Notes: generated by a model from the sequence alone, not told the origin. A stretch of DNA of 64,000 nt from Methylobacillus caricis (GCF_020532705.1 NZ_JAJAVD010000004.1:434001-498000); one strand, 5' to 3'; shown: positions 27,270 to 36,550, counted from the stretch's first letter. Translations and numbers: made by a program.

Positions 27270-28634
27270 TTAACGCCGATTGAGGCCACCCGATTGTTTG
27301 TTCACTTCCTCAAGCAGGCCTTCCATCAAGGCACGTTGCTCAGCGGGAGAGAACCTATCCATCATTTCGGTAATATTGGTACGTAACTCCATGGAGTCAT
27401 CGGTCATACGCGTCATCATGTCGCTCATGCGCGCAAGATCGGTGCCCTGGCGGGCAGTGGTCTGGATCAGCTCGGAGAAATGATCGTTCAACTGGGTCAG
27501 CATGTCGGCATTGCCACGCTCCATCAGGCTAAGAATCGTGCCAAGCTGACGACCCACACGCTGCAACTCGCCACGGAATTGGGAGACAGACTCATTATGG
27601 TCAGCCATGGCACGCATCATTTCACTACGTTGCTTGCTGAAGTTATCCAATTCGGCCTGTAATGCCCTGTCCTGTAAGCGTGAAGACTCACTCAAGCGCT
27701 CTTCAATGCGACGCAATACGCGAATTTCTTCAGTGGCAATTTCACGGCGAAACTTGAGTTCTGCCGGGTCCATACCAGCAATATGTCCACCGCCCGTGCC
27801 AATCAGGCCGCCAACGCTGTCAACCACCACAGGTTCTGTGCCCCTGACGACTACATCATTGCCCTGTGCCTGCTGGCTGGTAGCAACACGGGCCAGTGCC
27901 TGTTCAATATGCTGCGCAACTTCAGATCCAAGCAAGGAAAGCACTTCCTGGCTGCAACGGCGCACCGCCACCATCATGAAACCAAGGATGATGGAACCCA
28001 GCAAACCGAACAGGGATGCCGAAAACGCAATCCCCATGGAGCGCATAGGCGCTCGCATACGTGCCACCATATCGCGGAATACTTCCACCGGGCTATCCAC
28101 TGCCAGGTTCACTGTCGCAAAACTGGAAATCAGGGATGCAATATCATCCAACGTGGCTAACAAACCGATAAAAGTACCCAGCAGGCCAAGACCCACCAGC
28201 AGGCTGGTAAGGAACTGCGGCAAGGCATTGCGGTTGGTCAGGCGACGGCCTGCGCTGTTCAGTTCGGCATCAATCGCCACTTGTTCCTGGTGGGCAATGC
28301 CGCGACCACTGGAAGTTGCCATCATGCGCAGCACATAGGCAATATCACCATCATATGCCTGTGCCCTGTCCTGCAATTGAGCAGGGCCTTCGCCTGATTG
28401 TATCGCCGAGGTAAAATCATCCAGCCTGGCCGCTTCCTTAAGCAGTCGGTGTACTGTCATCAGAATCAGAATGCCACCAAGCAGAGTGATGAAAAAGATC
28501 ACATAATTGATCTGCGGATGCGGGTTCTCGACCAGAGTTTTCAGGATGGCGTTGTGATAGAACGCTGCGCCCAGCAACAGCAGAACAAATGGCAATGCCG
28601 CGTAAAAATAATAGATTCTTAGTCGCTTAAGCAT
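27270..28634 (-). CDS. MotA/TolQ/ExbB-like proton-channel protein of the T1SS operon
   Basis: Predicted inner-membrane protein of 454 residues. Hydrophobic helices lie near residues 11-25, 43-62, 141-165 and 200-225. The third contains GLGLLGTFIGLLATL and the fourth GIAFSASLFGLLGSIILGF, the paired helices of the MotA/TolQ/ExbB family. A long charged C-terminal region (about 290-440, ELKFRREIATEEIRVLRRIEERL onwards) should form a coiled coil. It lies between hlyD-like and RTX genes, in one operon with a MotB-like partner. By analogy with SiiB of Salmonella SPI-4, it may form a proton channel that powers or gates type I secretion; this is inference. ZorA-type defence proteins share the fold, but the context argues against that. 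Confidence 0.75.
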   Translation of the reverse strand: MLKRLRIYYFYAALPFVLLLLGAAFYHNAILKTLVENPHPQINYVIFFITLLGGILILMTVHRLLKEAARLDDFTSAIQSGEGPAQLQDRAQAYDGDIAYVLRMMATSSGRGIAHQEQVAIDAELNSAGRRLTNRNALPQFLTSLLVGLGLLGTFIGLLATLDDIASLISSFATVNLAVDSPVEVFRDMVARMRAPMRSMGIAFSASLFGLLGSIILGFMMVAVRRCSQEVLSLLGSEVAQHIEQALARVATSQQAQGNDVVVRGTEPVVVDSVGGLIGTGGGHIAGMDPAELKFRREIATEEIRVLRRIEERLSESSRLQDRALQAELDNFSKQRSEMMRAMADHNESVSQFRGELQRVGRQLGTILSLMERGNADMLTQLNDHFSELIQTTARQGTDLARMSDMMTRMTDDSMELRTNITEMMDRFSPAEQRALMEGLLEEVNKQSGGLNRR

Positions 28635-28677
28635 GAAGATCTTACCTTTAACAATTGATCTTAAAATTGATCTTTAA

Positions 28678-29964
28678 TTATCTTGGATCGCGAAATACAC
28701 GATCCCCGAACCGCATCATCGGCGACAACAGATAGGAAAGCACAGTACGCTTACCCACCACGATATCCGCCGTTACTGACATACCAGGAGAGATTGGCCC
28801 CGCCGACTTGGCCATCTTGATCTCGCCGATACTCCCTACATCTACCCTCACCCGGTAGTAATAGCCTTCGTGTTCATCAAACAGTGTGTCTGCACTTACT
28901 TCCGTCACTTTGCCTGGCAGGGCGCCATAAGTGGCATAGTCAAAAGCACCTATGCGTACACGGGCAGGCAAACCGTTACGCAGGTTAGCCCTGTCATCTG
29001 GCCTGGATTTCGTCTCCACCACGATATGCTCGTCTTCCGGCGTAATCTCCAGCAGCGGTTCACCGGGGCGAATCACGCCACCTACGGTAGACAGCATCAT
29101 GCGGTTAACAAAACCTGCCATGGGAGCTCGCACCACGTTACGGTCCAAGCGGTCTGCACTGGTCTCAAACTCGAGCGATGAGCGTTGCAGCTCCGCCCTG
29201 ACATCCGTCAATTGGGCCGTCGCATCTGCGCGAAAACGCGCCCATAACTCACCTATCTTGGATTCAATCTCGGATTGCGCAGCCCTCAACCTGGGCAATG
29301 CGGCTTCCGCTTCCTTCAATTGCGATTCCATGCGCTGCAGCCGGCTTTCTGCATCCAGCAGCTCCATCTTGGAAGCCGCGCCATTCTTTTGCAGGCCATC
29401 AATCAGCCTGTGTTGCTGGCGTGCCAGGTCAATTTCGCTCAACAGATTTCTACGCCTGGTTTCAATCTCGGCAATTTCGCCACGTCTTTGCGCGCTCTGG
29501 TCACGCAGCACCCGTGATTCCTCATTGATGCTGGATACCCTGGCCTGCAAAGCAGCTGATTCCACCTGCCTGACTTCCGGATCATTCAAGTCTGCCGGAA
29601 AGTCGATACTGGTCTTGCCCCTGGCTTCTGACAGCAACCGGGCTTCCCGACCACGCAATGAATCACGTTTGGTACGTTCCTGCCCAAGGTCTGAACGCAC
29701 CTTGATGTCAGACAACTCGATCAGCGGCTGGCCTGCCTTGACCACTTCGCCCTCCTGAACCAGGATGGTGCGCACTATGCCGCCTTCAAGATGCTGCACA
29801 ATCTGGGCCTTGCCGGCCGGGACAACCCGGCCAACAGTTCTCACAATCAGGTCCACCTTGGCAAGTGATGCCCATAGCAGCAAGCTGGCAACCGCAATCA
29901 CTGTAATCAGCACGAACGCCCGCTGCGGAGTCATTGCGGCCCATTGACGGTTCAGCCAGTTCAT
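28678..29964 (-). CDS. HlyD-family membrane fusion protein (T1SS adaptor)
   Basis: Periplasmic adaptor linking the ABC exporter to the outer-membrane channel. About 428 residues: a short cytoplasmic N-terminus, one membrane helix (FVLITVIAVASLLLWASLAKVD), and a biotinyl-lipoyl half (VQHLEGGIVRTILVQEGEVVKAGQPLIEL). A long coiled-coil hairpin (about 90-250) follows, then a beta-barrel end with VRAPMAGFVNRMMLSTVGGVI and GMSVTADIVVGKRTVLSYLLSP, typical of the HlyD/PrtE/LapC type. The ATG at 29964 overlaps the upstream stop by one base (TGATG); a GTG at 29967 is also possible. Confidence 0.92.
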   Translation of the reverse strand: MNWLNRQWAAMTPQRAFVLITVIAVASLLLWASLAKVDLIVRTVGRVVPAGKAQIVQHLEGGIVRTILVQEGEVVKAGQPLIELSDIKVRSDLGQERTKRDSLRGREARLLSEARGKTSIDFPADLNDPEVRQVESAALQARVSSINEESRVLRDQSAQRRGEIAEIETRRRNLLSEIDLARQQHRLIDGLQKNGAASKMELLDAESRLQRMESQLKEAEAALPRLRAAQSEIESKIGELWARFRADATAQLTDVRAELQRSSLEFETSADRLDRNVVRAPMAGFVNRMMLSTVGGVIRPGEPLLEITPEDEHIVVETKSRPDDRANLRNGLPARVRIGAFDYATYGALPGKVTEVSADTLFDEHEGYYYRVRVDVGSIGEIKMAKSAGPISPGMSVTADIVVGKRTVLSYLLSPMMRFGDRVFRDPR

Positions 29965-30728
29965 CACTCAGGCTTGTTGGCTGCCGGGATCACCGACACC
30001 AGCGAGCTGTCAGACCTTGCGTTGCCATCCTTTATGGATACGCTGATGCGATCAGCAGGCAGCTTCATCTCCATCAGGAGATTACGCACAGCCATGGCAC
30101 GATAAAAAGCCAGGCGGCGCGCTTCGGTAAACCCTGGAGGCACAGTCACTTCCAGCGTAGCGGCACCGCTGGCAACAATCGCCTCCAACGGGCCTCGCAA
30201 CTCTGCCGCTTCATCGGTAGAAATGGTAATGGCATCATCAACGAAGTCCACCACCAAGCCACCACTGGCACCCTGTACCGTCATGCTTGGCTCTTCAGCC
30301 CTGATGCTGGCAGTGACCACTCGCCGCGGACCACCCTTGCCTATGGATTTCTCATGTTGCAATGCCGCCAGTTCTTCCTTGAGTCGCCTGGCTTCCTGAT
30401 CCTTGCCTTTCAACGCGGCAAGTTGCTGCTGCAAGGCATCCACCTGCAGGCGCAACCTGGCGGCATCGTCATCGGATTGATTGGAAGTCGGCTCGATAGC
30501 CTCCATATCCGACGGAGTCAATTGGGAGACTCTCAATTGCTGCTCACTGGGCGGTGCGACCGGCGTTTCTGCTGTGACATGGCGACGCCCCAGCTCCATC
30601 GCAAAAATAAATACGGCGATGGTCATGATGACGACCACAAACAACAGATTCAGCACCAGGTTACTAACGGCATCAACGTAGCCTGGCCAGAAAATTCCAC
30701 CGTCTTCCTGTTCGTTATCCACTTGCAT
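29964..30728 (-). CDS. MotB/OmpA-like single-span protein of the T1SS operon
   Basis: About 254 residues with one N-terminal membrane helix (LVLNLLFVVVIMTIAVFIFAM). It is preceded by FWPGYVDAVSN, whose Asp19 sits where MotB, ExbD and SiiA carry their proton-binding Asp. A periplasmic coiled coil follows (RLRLQVDALQQQLAALKGK). The C-terminal domain, with ARRLAFYRAMAVRNLLMEM and LPADRISVSI, resembles a degenerate OmpA-like fold. I chose the ATG at 30728 because it lies 13 bp after the TolC-like stop with GAGGAA upstream; the longer in-frame start overlaps that gene. It is probably the partner of the MotA-like protein encoded two genes downstream. Confidence 0.72.
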   Translation of the reverse strand: MQVDNEQEDGGIFWPGYVDAVSNLVLNLLFVVVIMTIAVFIFAMELGRRHVTAETPVAPPSEQQLRVSQLTPSDMEAIEPTSNQSDDDAARLRLQVDALQQQLAALKGKDQEARRLKEELAALQHEKSIGKGGPRRVVTASIRAEEPSMTVQGASGGLVVDFVDDAITISTDEAAELRGPLEAIVASGAATLEVTVPPGFTEARRLAFYRAMAVRNLLMEMKLPADRISVSIKDGNARSDSSLVSVIPAANKPE

Positions 30729-30741
30729 GCATATTCCTCGC

Positions 30742-32670
30742 TTATTCCTTGACCAATGGCGCAGCAGCACCATCTTCAATTGGCAGCAACGGCGTCACTA
30801 CGGTGTCAGACTCGTCAGCATCTGCGTTTCTGGCTGGAGCTGCACTGAAACCTGGAGAGCCAAGTGCAAGCGTGGTAGCAGGTTGTGTCTGGCCAAGCAG
30901 GCGGCTGATCTGAGATAGGGCATCAATTTCCTGGGCATGCAAGGTTACCAACCTGGTGCGTGCCTGATATTGGCGGTCATAGACATCGAGCAGATCAAGC
31001 AATGACTGGTTGCCGGCAAACATTTTTTCCGACATGGACCTGGCAGCCGAGGTGATCGCGTTGAGCTCACGATAACCTGCCACCAATTGCTCCCGGGATG
31101 ATTCAAGAATGGCATATTGAGAAATCATGGCCTGGGTAATGCGGCGCTGCAGGTCATCCACGCGGTAGCGGACTTCCTCAATGCGGGACAGTTTTTCCTT
31201 GGTCATGTAGTAATCACCGCCGCCATTCAGCAGATTCCAGTTCAGGACCACCATAAACCGCTTGTCATCCTGCTCTCCAACCCGGCCGCCAGCGTTATCT
31301 GTAGTCAAGCGCGACAGTTCGAGGTCCAGGCGAGGCGCATAACGTGTACGCGCCACATTCTGGTCGATCTGTGCCGCCTTGAGCTCTTCACGCAGGGAAG
31401 CAATATCCGGGCTGTTATTCATGGCGATCTTGACTGCATCAGACGCTGTTTCTGGAATAACCCCCATATCCTTGCGGTCGGGCAATTGGATTTGCTGCGG
31501 TGCCATATTGGTCAGGCGGAGGAATTCAACACTGGCAGCAGAATGAGCAGCCTCCTGCTGAGTGCGTGCAGAACGGGCTGACAAACTGCGCGCCCGCACA
31601 CGCTCTCTATCGGCGCTGCTGGAGGCGCCAGCATTGGCACGCTTATCCACATAGCTGAACAGCTCGTTCAACTGGTTTTCATAGCCCAGCGACAAATCTG
31701 CAATCAAGCGGCTGGTTGTCAGACCCAGATAAGCGTTGACGGTGGACAACCAGGCATCGCCCTGGCTGCCGCGACGGCTTTCCTCGCGAGAGCTGATCAC
31801 AGCCTGGCGACGTTTCCAGTCGTAAATTGATGGCAAATCCAGCAATGGCTGGCGCAAGGTGATCGCACGGTCAGTACGGGTATGGGTAGACTCTTCCATG
31901 CGTGAGCCGGTACGGGCATCAATCGCGGAAGAAGGCGAGGAAATTTCCCGTCCCTTGCCATAACGTACGGACAGATTAGGCAACAGCAAGGCACGCGCTT
32001 GTTTGGATTGTGCCTCAGCCTGGTTAACACGCTCATCAGCCACGTGTACATCACGACTGAAATCCACCGCTGCATCAGTTGCGCCACGCAAATCCATGCT
32101 ATCGATCACATTAGCTGGCACATCAGATGAACGACGGTCGGAATAATCGCTGCTCAGATATTCATTATGAATTTCATTGGCAACCGCCACTGGTATAGCA
32201 CCCACACCAAACAGGCGCGACAGGCTCAACTCCCTTACTTCAGCGACCGACTGCGCTTGCGTAGGCAAGTCAAGATTCAGTGACTGCAGGCCTATCGGGG
32301 AAATATTAAGCTTGGCAGCCTGCTGAGGCTGGCTTTGAACAGAATTGGGAACAGCAACCACTGGTGGCGTGGCAAGCTGCTCTGGTGTAGCAGGCGCCAC
32401 TACCAGTTGCGGCTGCTTCATCCCTTGTTCAGTTGCCTTGACTGCCTCGCTAGCGGCATTTGCCGCGGCAGTGGCAGCTGTGGCAGCCGCAGTCGCCGCC
32501 ACAGCTGCAGCATTTGCAGCCTCAACGGCTGCATGCGCAGCACTGGAAGCAGCCTGTAAAGGCGTAACAGTGGTTTTGGAATCCCCTTGCAGATCAGCAG
32601 CCCAAGCCGTTGAAACCACTAACATAGGCCACGTGCACTTAAGCACGAAGTGTTTACGTTTGCTCAACAC
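30742..32670 (-). CDS. TolC-family outer-membrane channel with Ala-rich N-terminal extension
   Basis: Outer-membrane channel of the T1SS, 642 residues, much longer than usual TolC proteins (about 450). A signal peptide (MLVVSTAWA) is followed by an Ala-rich helical stretch near residues 38-80 (AAVEAANAAAVAATAAATAA) and a Pro/Gln linker. The TolC/OEP region begins around residue 200 with paired repeats: AEAQSKQARALLLPNLSVRYGKGR in the first half and QIDQNVARTRYAPRLDLELSRL in the second. The GTG start at 32670 follows AAGGG. It is the first gene of the six-gene secretion operon. The role of the extension is unknown. Confidence 0.85.
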   Translation of the reverse strand: MLSKRKHFVLKCTWPMLVVSTAWAADLQGDSKTTVTPLQAASSAAHAAVEAANAAAVAATAAATAATAAANAASEAVKATEQGMKQPQLVVAPATPEQLATPPVVAVPNSVQSQPQQAAKLNISPIGLQSLNLDLPTQAQSVAEVRELSLSRLFGVGAIPVAVANEIHNEYLSSDYSDRRSSDVPANVIDSMDLRGATDAAVDFSRDVHVADERVNQAEAQSKQARALLLPNLSVRYGKGREISSPSSAIDARTGSRMEESTHTRTDRAITLRQPLLDLPSIYDWKRRQAVISSREESRRGSQGDAWLSTVNAYLGLTTSRLIADLSLGYENQLNELFSYVDKRANAGASSSADRERVRARSLSARSARTQQEAAHSAASVEFLRLTNMAPQQIQLPDRKDMGVIPETASDAVKIAMNNSPDIASLREELKAAQIDQNVARTRYAPRLDLELSRLTTDNAGGRVGEQDDKRFMVVLNWNLLNGGGDYYMTKEKLSRIEEVRYRVDDLQRRITQAMISQYAILESSREQLVAGYRELNAITSAARSMSEKMFAGNQSLLDLLDVYDRQYQARTRLVTLHAQEIDALSQISRLLGQTQPATTLALGSPGFSAAPARNADADESDTVVTPLLPIEDGAAAPLVKE

Positions 32671-33084
32671 ATGAAACCCTTAATTAATTTTTTTATATTT
32701 TAGTAATATTGTAATGACACTGATATTCACGACTAACCATCAGTCGCAACTTAGCCGAATTCAAGCACCGTCATTGTCAACTATTGTCAAATCAAATTCC
32801 CTGCAACTGTTCGTTATCGCAACAAAGTTCCTGCTCACACTCGCAGTGATGGTGGCAATTAACATGCCAACATCTATCCAGGCCACATAGCAGGAACGCG
32901 GCCTAGTCTAAAGGCATGTTTCTTAAATGTCAGTGTTTACAACTGCTTTTGTAAGGGTGTTAGTCCGATTGGACTATAGGCAGGTCAGGCTTGCAGCAAC
33001 GAAAAAAAGGAAAGGCGGGCACTTCCAATCATATGAAGATATGCCGAAGAATCGGCATATCTGTCAATCTTTCAACACACTACC
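32671..33084. promoter_or_regulatory. Regulatory region upstream of the T1SS operon (no gene seen)
   Basis: A 414-bp stretch between purU and the TolC-like gene with no convincing ORF. It contains the direct repeat ATTGTCAA-CT-ATTGTCAA (32772-32789, period 10; read on the minus strand as two TTGACAAT boxes). It also has a dyad TAGTCC-GATT-GGACTA (32961-32976) of the size bound by LuxR/FixJ-type regulators. The promoter of the secretion operon should lie here on the minus strand. I could not fix a single convincing -35/-10 pair. Confidence 0.45.
33039..33062 (-). terminator. Perfect stem-loop downstream of purU
   Basis: GATATGCCGA-AGAA-TCGGCATATC is a perfect 10-bp inverted repeat 22 bp after the purU stop. 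Only a weak T tract follows on the minus strand, so it may be a weak terminator or an mRNA-end stabiliser. Confidence 0.5.
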
Positions 33085-33939
33085 TTAGTCAAAAATCACC
33101 GTTTTATTTGCATACAACAGGATGCGGTTTTCAATATGCCAGCGCACCGCACGCGAGAGGACGACGCGCTCAAGATCACGCCCCTTCTGGATTAGGTCTT
33201 CTACTTGGTCCCGATGCGAAATACGTGCAATATCCTGTTCGATAATGGGGCCTTCATCCAGTACTTCAGTCACGTAGTGGCTGGTTGCTCCAATCAGCTT
33301 GACGCCCCGTTCGAATGCGCGATGGTAGGGGCGTGCACCAATAAATGCAGGCAAAAAGGAATGATGGATATTGATGACTCGATGAGGATAACGCCTGACG
33401 AATTCCGGTGAAAGAATCTGCATGTAGCGCGCAAGCACAATCAGGTCTACCTGATACTCGTCAAACAAGGCAAACTGGCGCGCCTCCGCTTCGGCTTTAT
33501 TATCCTTGGTGACTTCAATATGGAAAAACGGGATGTTGTGGAATGCTGCCAGGCTTTCCGTATCACCATGGTTGCTGATGATCAATGGAATGTCGCAATC
33601 CAGCTCACCGCTTTTGTGCCTGTGCAGCAAATCAACCAGGCAGTGATCGTACTGCGATACCATGATGGCCATGCGTGCACGTCTGCGTGAGGCCTTGAGC
33701 TGCCAGTCCATCTCGAACTGCTCGGCAATCGGCGTGAAATGTTCGGAAAAGTTATCCAGATTAATGGCAGAACCATCCAGATCCCACTCTACCCGCATCA
33801 GGAACAGATTATTCTCGGCATCCTGATGCTGGTCGGCATGCAGGATATTGGCATCATGCCGATAGAGAAAATCGGCAATGGAAGCAACAATCCCCTTACG
33901 GTCAGGGCAAGTCACAAGCAGTGTGGCAGTGTTTTTCAT
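33085..33939 (-). CDS. purU: Formyltetrahydrofolate deformylase
   Basis: Hydrolyses 10-formyl-THF to formate and THF; cytoplasmic. In methylotrophs it links the THF one-carbon pool to formate. The 284 residues contain an N-terminal ACT domain (LLVTCPDRKGIVASIADFLY) and a C-terminal formyltransferase-fold domain. Active-site segments are LIISNHGDTESLAAF, INIHHSFLPAFIGARPYHRAF and GATSHYVTEVLDEGPIIEQD. The C-terminal VEDLIQKGRDLERVVLSRAVRWH is typical of PurU. The ATG is the first in frame. It is transcribed alone toward the secretion-operon promoter region. Confidence 0.97.
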   Translation of the reverse strand: MKNTATLLVTCPDRKGIVASIADFLYRHDANILHADQHQDAENNLFLMRVEWDLDGSAINLDNFSEHFTPIAEQFEMDWQLKASRRRARMAIMVSQYDHCLVDLLHRHKSGELDCDIPLIISNHGDTESLAAFHNIPFFHIEVTKDNKAEAEARQFALFDEYQVDLIVLARYMQILSPEFVRRYPHRVINIHHSFLPAFIGARPYHRAFERGVKLIGATSHYVTEVLDEGPIIEQDIARISHRDQVEDLIQKGRDLERVVLSRAVRWHIENRILLYANKTVIFD

Positions 33940-34104
33940 GATGAGCTCAGCAAGCAGGTTGGCGCAAAAGCGCTATTATACTGACATTTAAGCCCCATGC
34001 AGCCCGCATGACGAGCTGCAAAAGTACTGTGACCCGGCCACTGGTATGTGGTATCTTTTCCACAGACAATCAATACAGCCGCATGCCCCCGGCAATACAA
34101 CAAC

Positions 34105-34653
34105 GTGAAAAAACAATTACCCTATTTCCTGCTGGTGTTCCTGGTCCCCGTTCTGCTGGTATTGTGGTGGTGGGGGTTGTTCTCTTCAGCTACCGTTGAA
34201 ATCAGCGAGCGCGGCAATTATCGCTATGCCTATCTGGATGCGGAAGGCCCTTACTCCAAACTTTCGGCCAAACAGGAAGAAGTCTTGTATGAACTGCAAC
34301 AACAGCATATCAAGCCGGGCCCTGAGATCACGCTGATATTCAGCGATCCTCGGACTACCTCTTATAAAGAGTTGCATGCCAGGGCTGGCTTCATCATTGA
34401 TACAGATGCCGCGCCAGCCGCGCCACTCAAGGTGGACACCGTCCCCACCCGCAAGGTATTTGTAGCACAAATCAAGGCGCATCCCCTGCTGGCTTACGGC
34501 AAAACCTATTCCAAGCTGCTGGAATTCGTAAAATCCAAGCAAACCACGCTCAATCTTCCTACGGTGGAAATCGTGGATGACAGTGTATTATCAGTGGAAA
34601 TGCCGCTGGAACCCTCCCCACAATCTGAAAAGACTGCAGGAGCAACACCTTGA
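34105..34653 (+). CDS. Membrane-anchored GyrI-like domain protein
   Basis: Unnamed protein of about 182 residues with one N-terminal membrane helix (LPYFLLVFLVPVLLVLWWWG) and a soluble domain. The domain (YRYAYLDAEGPYSKL through KVFVAQIKAHPLLAYGKTYSKLLEFV) resembles GyrI-like small-molecule-binding domains. It ends in an acidic/Pro tail. The start is uncertain: a GTG at 34105 places the helix at the N-terminus, while a GTG at 34048 would add 19 residues; neither has a clear ribosome site. It overlaps the next gene by 4 bp (TTGA), so the two products probably act together at the membrane. Function unknown. Confidence 0.65.
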   Translation: MKKQLPYFLLVFLVPVLLVLWWWGLFSSATVEISERGNYRYAYLDAEGPYSKLSAKQEEVLYELQQQHIKPGPEITLIFSDPRTTSYKELHARAGFIIDTDAAPAAPLKVDTVPTRKVFVAQIKAHPLLAYGKTYSKLLEFVKSKQTTLNLPTVEIVDDSVLSVEMPLEPSPQSEKTAGATP

Positions 34654-35564
34654 ATTTTATCGCGCTCATTGGAGCATTAGCGCTCACTTACTATAAACCG
34701 CACCAGAAACTGGACTGGCTACAAGAGATATTTTCCCCATTTGCCAACCTGCTGGAACGTAATTTCAATGGCGGCAACCGCTTGCAAGGACTAACAGCCT
34801 GGATACTGACGGTTTTTGCTCCGAGCTTGCTGATCGGCATCGTTTACTACATTTTGCTGGAAATCAACGCCATCCTCGGCATTATCTTTGGCGTGGCCAT
34901 ACTTTACTTTACCTTGCGATTGAGCCAATTCGGCCCCCGTGCAGAACAAATCATTGCCGCACTGCGCAACCGTAATATAGATGAGGCGCGTATCCTGCTC
35001 GCCAATTGGGAAAAAGTGGAAACAGACAACCTCAACACAGCCCAGATTGCCAAGCTAGGCATAGAAACCACGCTGACCCGTGCCCATTATGGGTTATTTG
35101 CACCCATTTTCTGGTTTGTCATCCTGGGGCCGGCAGGTGCGTTACTCTATAGACTGTCCCATATCGTGACCATGGAGTGGCAACCCAACGAAGCCACGCC
35201 GTTCAACCAACTGGCGCGCAAGATATTTTCCTGGCTCAACTGGCCCCCGTCCTTTGTCACTGCAGGCAGTTTTGCCATTGTCGGCGACTTTGAAGACGCA
35301 GTGTATTGCTGGCGTGCCCAGGCAGAAAGCTGGCCAGACAAGGCTTTGGGTATGATACTCGCCAGTGGCGCTGGCGCGCTCGGTGTGAGGATAGGTGAAC
35401 CTTTGCCTCTCAAAGGCGTCTTGGTATTCAGGCCGGAAATTGGCCTTGGCGATGAAGCGGACGCAGACTATTTGCGCAGTGCGGTGGGCCTGGTCTGGCG
35501 TGTACTGGTATTGATGATAGGATTATTGTTGCTGCTGACGTTTGCGCACTGGCTGGGCCAGTAA
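34650..35564 (+). CDS. CobD/CbiB-family membrane protein
   Basis: Integral membrane protein of 304 residues with a CobD/CbiB-like layout. Hydrophobic segments lie near residues 55-90 and 145-165 and at the C-terminus, and [25 protein letters not shown] and [18 protein letters not shown] are recognisable parts of the family. True CobD/CbiB makes adenosylcobinamide phosphate in B12 synthesis. Divergent relatives without other cob genes are common in betaproteobacteria, and no cobalamin gene is adjacent here, so the activity is uncertain. The TTG start at 34650 is supported by AGGAG 8 bp upstream and by overlap with the preceding stop. Confidence 0.75.
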   Translation: MNFIALIGALALTYYKPHQKLDWLQEIFSPFANLLERNFNGGNRLQGLTAWILTVFAPSLLIGIVYYILLEINAILGIIFGVAILYFTLRLSQFGPRAEQIIAALRNRNIDEARILLANWEKVETDNLNTAQIAKLGIETTLTRAHYGLFAPIFWFVILGPAGALLYRLSHIVTMEWQPNEATPFNQLARKIFSWLNWPPSFVTAGSFAIVGDFEDAVYCWRAQAESWPDKALGMILASGAGALGVRIGEPLPLKGVLVFRPEIGLGDEADADYLRSAVGLVWRVLVLMIGLLLLLTFAHWLGQ

Positions 35565-35608
35565 ATGCCATACCCGCAGCAACCTGCAAGAGCAACTCAG
35601 AGAAAACA

Positions 35609-36535
35609 ATGGAAATAGTATTAGCAAATCCCCGCGGTTTCTGCGCCGGTGTTGATCGCGCAATCATTATCGTCGAACAGGCGCTGGAAAAATTTGGCGC
35701 GCCAATTTATGTACGCCATGAAGTGGTGCACAACAAATTTGTCGTTGATGACCTGAAAAAGAAGGGCGCTATCTTTGTCGAAGAGCTGGACGAAGTGCCT
35801 GCCGGCAATACGGTCATTTTCAGCGCTCATGGCGTTTCCAAGGATGTACGCGCAGAAGCAGAATCTCGTGGCTTGCAGGTTTTCGATGCAACATGTCCGC
35901 TCGTGACTAAAGTTCATATAGAAGTAGCCAAGATGCGTGCCACAGGCAAGGAAATTGTCATGATTGGCCACAAGGGCCATCCAGAGGTCGAAGGGACCAT
36001 GGGCCAGTCAGAAGGCGGCATGTATCTGGTAGAGTCGCCCGAGGATGTTGCCGCCCTGGTAGTCAAGGACCCTGCACAACTGGCGTATGTCACCCAGACT
36101 ACTTTATCCATTGATGACGCGGCCTCCATTGTCAGCGCCCTTCAGGCAAAATTTCCGAATATCACTCCGCCGCGTAGCGACTCTATTTGCTATGCGACAC
36201 AAAACCGCCAAGATGCAGTGAAGGTCATGGCCAAGGATTGCGATCTTGTCGTGGTGGTAGGCTCCCCCAATAGCTCTAACTCCAACCGCTTGCGTGAAGT
36301 GGCGCAAAACCAGGGTATAGAGTCCTATATGGTGGATAACGCTTCATTGCTGGATCCGGCCTGGATTGTGGGCAAAAAACGCATAGGTGTGTCCGCAGGC
36401 GCTTCTGCACCTGAAGTACTTGTGCAAGAAGTGATCGCGAAACTGAAGGACCTGGGGGCTGCCGATGTGCAGGAGCTAAACGGAGTAGTAGAAAACGTGG
36501 TATTCAAGATACCGCGAAACCTGGCAGAAGCTTGA
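35609..36535 (+). CDS. ispH: 4-hydroxy-3-methylbut-2-enyl diphosphate reductase
   Basis: Last enzyme of the MEP isoprenoid pathway; makes IPP and DMAPP using a [4Fe-4S] cluster. The 308 residues carry the three cluster cysteines in [25 protein letters not shown] and [13 protein letters not shown]. The catalytic neighbourhood includes [37 protein letters not shown] and [17 protein letters not shown]. The ATG at 35609 begins [12 protein letters not shown] bidirectional terminator follows. Confidence 0.98.
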   Translation: MEIVLANPRGFCAGVDRAIIIVEQALEKFGAPIYVRHEVVHNKFVVDDLKKKGAIFVEELDEVPAGNTVIFSAHGVSKDVRAEAESRGLQVFDATCPLVTKVHIEVAKMRATGKEIVMIGHKGHPEVEGTMGQSEGGMYLVESPEDVAALVVKDPAQLAYVTQTTLSIDDAASIVSALQAKFPNITPPRSDSICYATQNRQDAVKVMAKDCDLVVVVGSPNSSNSNRLREVAQNQGIESYMVDNASLLDPAWIVGKKRIGVSAGASAPEVLVQEVIAKLKDLGAADVQELNGVVENVVFKIPRNLAEA

Positions 36536-36550
36536 ATATTCAAGGAAAAT

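Noticed and set aside
27270-28634. Zorya-like anti-phage ZorA/ZorB pair
   Set aside because: The MotA-like and MotB-like genes lie inside a type I secretion operon, and no ZorC/D/E helicase or nuclease gene is nearby.
32852-32867. Plus-strand sigma-54-like sequence TGGCAATTAACATGCC
   Set aside because: GG and GC spacing fits, but two consensus positions are wrong and there is no gene downstream on that strand.
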